DNA of 64,000 nucleotides from Actinomadura graeca (GTDB lineage: Bacteria; Actinomycetota; Actinomycetes; Streptosporangiales; Streptosporangiaceae). The notes beneath the pieces are model-generated. The model worked only from the letters and a program-made list of their open reading frames with translations. It had not been told where the DNA came from and did no database searches. Both the position numbers and the translations under genes were made by a program. Below, piece by piece: positions 62,487 to 64,000 of the stretch (positions are counted from its first letter, which is position 1; every line of letters begins with the position of its first letter). Location of the stretch: contig NZ_CP059572.1 of assembly GCF_019175365.1 (NCBI RefSeq), forward strand, positions 4,340,001 to 4,404,000. Direction: 5' to 3'.

Positions 62487-62788
62487 ATGGTCGCCCACAT
62501 CCGTCCTCTTCGTCCCCGTCCTAGGCTCGTCGCTGTCCCGGCCCCTTCGTCCCCGTCCTCGCCGTCCCCCGGCTCGTCCCGGTTGGCGGCGGTGTCGTCC
62601 TGGGACGTGTGGCCGGTCGGTATCGAGTGGGACGAGTTCCGCTCTCTCACATCGCCCGGTGCCAGCGCTGCGCCGAGTCGTTCGCCTCGTCCCGCGCGGC
62701 CGAGGTGGACGACTGGACCGACGGACACCGCTGTGACCCGGAACTGGCCGCGCTGCTCGTCCTCGTCACCGAGCGGCGGGCGGCATGA
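62487..62788 (+). pseudogene. Small zinc-binding element protein with dinucleotide frameshift
   Basis: Frame 1 (from ATG 62487) reads up to WDVWPVGIEWDEFRS. A different frame reads SHIARCQRCAESFASSRAAE, VDDWTDGHRCDPELAALL and stops at the ATGA overlap with the next gene. Removing one TC from the run at 62642-62647 joins them. CxxC and HxC could bind zinc. The second part alone could be made as a 53-aa protein from GTG 62627. Confidence 0.65.
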
Positions 62789-63585
62789 CCCGGCGGATCT
62801 TCGAGGCGCTGGCCGACTCGGGGCCGGTCGTGGTGCTTGCGGGGATCGCGGCGGCCGGGTCGTTCACCCACATCCGCGACACCGCCACCGAACACGGCCA
62901 GCGCGGGTGGATGGCCTGGGCCATCGCGGTCTGCATCGACCTCACCTGCGTGATGGCGGCCGGGGAGCGTCAGCGCGACAAGCGCACCGAGCGGAGGGCG
63001 GGGCGGTTGTCGTGGCCGACGCTGGTCCTGGTCGGCGGCATCCTGCTCTCGCTGGCCGCGAACCTTGCACAAGCCGATCCGACCACGTGGGGCTGGATCA
63101 CCGCGGGCACTCCGGCGGGCGCCTTCCTCGTCGCGGTCTCCATGCTGGAACGCCGCAAGGCCGGCACTTGGGCGGCTGTTCGCCCCTCGCCGGTGCCGGA
63201 CTCGTTCGGCCGTCCGTCCTCGGCGGTCTCCTCGTCCGACTCGTCCTCGTCGCGGTGGATCGTGTGGGAGGAGGACCGTCCCAGCTCCCCTACCTCCCCG
63301 GTCGTCCTGGACGAGCCGGACGGCCAGACATCCATCCCCGTCCCTGTCGAGTCGGCACCCACCGCATCGTCCCCGTCCCCACCTGCCGAGTCCTCGGCGG
63401 GGGTTGAACCGGCGGGGCCACTGGTCGACTTCGCACGCCGTGTCGCCGCCGAACACCAGACCGAACACGGACGGCCGATCACCCGAGACATCCTCCGTGC
63501 CCGGCTCGGCGTGTCCAACCAACTCGCCTCCGACCTGCTCCGGCAGGTCCGCACAGATCAAGCCCACAGCGAGGCGACCGCGTGA
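62785..63585 (+). CDS. DUF2637 membrane protein
   Basis: A 266-aa AICE protein. The N-terminal DUF2637 region has four membrane helices (VVVLAGIAAAGSFTHI; WMAWAIAVCIDLTCVMAAGE; LVGGILLSLAANLAQA; TAGTPAGAFLVAVSMLE). A long Ser/Pro-rich linker and a C-terminal helical domain (HGRPITRDILRARLGVSNQL) resembling a winged helix follow. Thought to act in conjugative spread. It overlaps both neighbours by four bases or fewer. Confidence 0.87.
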   Translation: MTRRIFEALADSGPVVVLAGIAAAGSFTHIRDTATEHGQRGWMAWAIAVCIDLTCVMAAGERQRDKRTERRAGRLSWPTLVLVGGILLSLAANLAQADPTTWGWITAGTPAGAFLVAVSMLERRKAGTWAAVRPSPVPDSFGRPSSAVSSSDSSSSRWIVWEEDRPSSPTSPVVLDEPDGQTSIPVPVESAPTASSPSPPAESSAGVEPAGPLVDFARRVAAEHQTEHGRPITRDILRARLGVSNQLASDLLRQVRTDQAHSEATA

Positions 63586-63929
63586 ATCACGATCAGAAGG
63601 TCACCATGCCTGCCCTCGTCTCGAACACCGACGACCAGTCACGCCCCGACAATGAGGCTGCATGGCGGCTGCGCTGTCGTGCCTGTGACGTCACGAACCA
63701 CGGGCTCACCTGGGTGTCGCTGCTCACGCGCCGGGGCGGCCCCTCTTGCTCGGCCTGCGGCTCCGACCAGGTGACCGCGCAGGACTCGGCGACGGGATCG
63801 GCCGTCGCCTTCCCTCGTCCGCTCGTCTCGGTCGGCGAGTGGTGGCAGTGCTGCAACTGCGGCGGAACCGGCCTGGACTCCTACGGCGACACCTGCCCGC
63901 ACTGCTCGGGCCTCGGCAACTGCCAGTGA
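63582..63929 (+). CDS. Zinc-ribbon protein of the element
   Basis: A 115-aa protein with LRCRACDVTN, PSCSACGSDQV, QCCNCGGTGLDS and CPHCSGLGNC, four CxxC pairs, the last two like the DnaJ zinc centre. GTG overlaps the previous stop (GTGA). A common AICE small gene of unknown role. Confidence 0.8.
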   Translation: MNHDQKVTMPALVSNTDDQSRPDNEAAWRLRCRACDVTNHGLTWVSLLTRRGGPSCSACGSDQVTAQDSATGSAVAFPRPLVSVGEWWQCCNCGGTGLDSYGDTCPHCSGLGNCQ

Positions 63930-63936
63930 TCTGAAC

Positions 63937-63986
63937 GCCCCCGGCGTGACCGCTCAACCGCCAAGTCACGCCGTCACGTCGGGGGC
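63937..63986 (+). terminator. Nested inverted repeat after the transfer genes
   Basis: Outer arms GCCCCCG/CGGGGGC and inner arms GGCGTGAC/GTCACGCC bracket a 14-nt loop. Most simply a terminator; an origin-of-transfer or other protein site cannot be excluded. Confidence 0.5.
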
Positions 63987-64000
63987 CATCCCCTCATCCG

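Larger units (their letters stand above)
55602..64000. mobile_element. Left part of an actinomycete integrative and conjugative element
   Basis: From the second tRNA-Gly fragment to the window end: TIR-like cargo, XRE-Scr1, ATPase, sigma-like HTH, PP2C, SCO3933-like, FtsK/TraB-like, zinc protein, DUF2637 and zinc-ribbon genes, in AICE order. Replication, excisionase and integrase genes and the right junction would lie outside the window. Confidence 0.85.

Noticed and set aside
62457..63407. Plus-strand frame of 316 codons continuing through the DUF2637 gene
   Set aside because: Beyond the zinc-protein start region it runs out of frame through DUF2637 and turns low-complexity; the real frames change at 62642.
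63937..63986. Origin of transfer at the nested inverted repeat
   Set aside because: Possible, but its place right after the last gene of an operon makes a terminator the simpler reading, and AICE clt sites have no fixed consensus to match.

Overview
The window is very GC-rich DNA with GTG/ATG starts and dense operons. The gene content points to a filamentous actinomycete, most likely of the Actinomadura/Thermomonosporaceae type: a Pup ligase (PafA), a WhiB protein, a Spo0M-like protein, a FadE5-type acyl-CoA dehydrogenase, Scr1-type XRE regulators, and an actinomycete integrative and conjugative element (AICE). The genus is inferred from gene content only.

0.3-4.2 kb holds the end of a 2-oxoacid dehydrogenase E2 gene, a collagen-like OmpA lipoprotein gene and fadE5. 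4.7-12.7 kb is a polysaccharide locus: a membrane GT2 synthase, two paralogous membrane-anchored beta-helix proteins, a third anchored beta-helix (lyase/epimerase fold) and a UDP-glucose dehydrogenase. Near its start is a hairpin that abuts the synthase ribosome-binding site. 12.8-13.3 kb is a guanidine-III riboswitch followed by a Gdx-type SMR exporter. 13.3-22.6 kb carries spo0M, a beta-helix membrane protein, an SDR, rhomboid, whiB, an acetyltransferase, an XRE regulator with a minus-strand cluster of small genes, a HAD phosphatase and a secreted protein. 22.8-27.4 kb is a polyphosphate locus (CYTH-CHAD, Nudix/histidine phosphatase, ppk) with a PHO-box-like repeat in front of ppk. 27.7-40.1 kb carries a pentapeptide-like protein, pafA without prcBA beside it, an overlapping response-regulator phosphatase/kinase/response-regulator operon, MarR, an L,D-transpeptidase, a choice-of-anchor P-like protein ending exactly in LPVTG, STAS and anti-sigma-like kinase genes, and an SDR. 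40.1-49.3 kb is looser accessory DNA: a BldC/MerR-like HTH plus DUF4180 operon, AlkD-like, VOC, an S33 peptidase, a TPR/degenerate aspartyl-protease protein, a methyltransferase and a broken GlxA-like gene.

From 49.4 kb to the end the sequence is mobile. Two 43-bp copies of the 3' half of a tRNA-Gly(CCC) gene, each preceded by the decayed 3' end of a tyrosine integrase gene and each followed by a related ~600-bp terminal sequence, show that elements have integrated repeatedly into one tRNA-Gly gene. The intact tRNA should lie beyond the right edge. Between the two sites is a ~6-kb remnant with a low-GC gene of unknown function, an XRE-SUMF1 fusion, a class IV aminotransferase and small regulatory-type genes. 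Right of the second site a larger AICE begins. It carries a TIR-like (CAP12-type) gene, a regulatory block (XRE-Scr1, ATPase-type kinase, sigma-like HTH, PP2C) and a transfer block (SCO3933-like, FtsK/TraB-like translocase, small zinc protein, DUF2637, zinc-ribbon protein). The translocase and the small zinc protein genes each carry a short slip-type frameshift, so the transfer module is either decaying or mis-sequenced.
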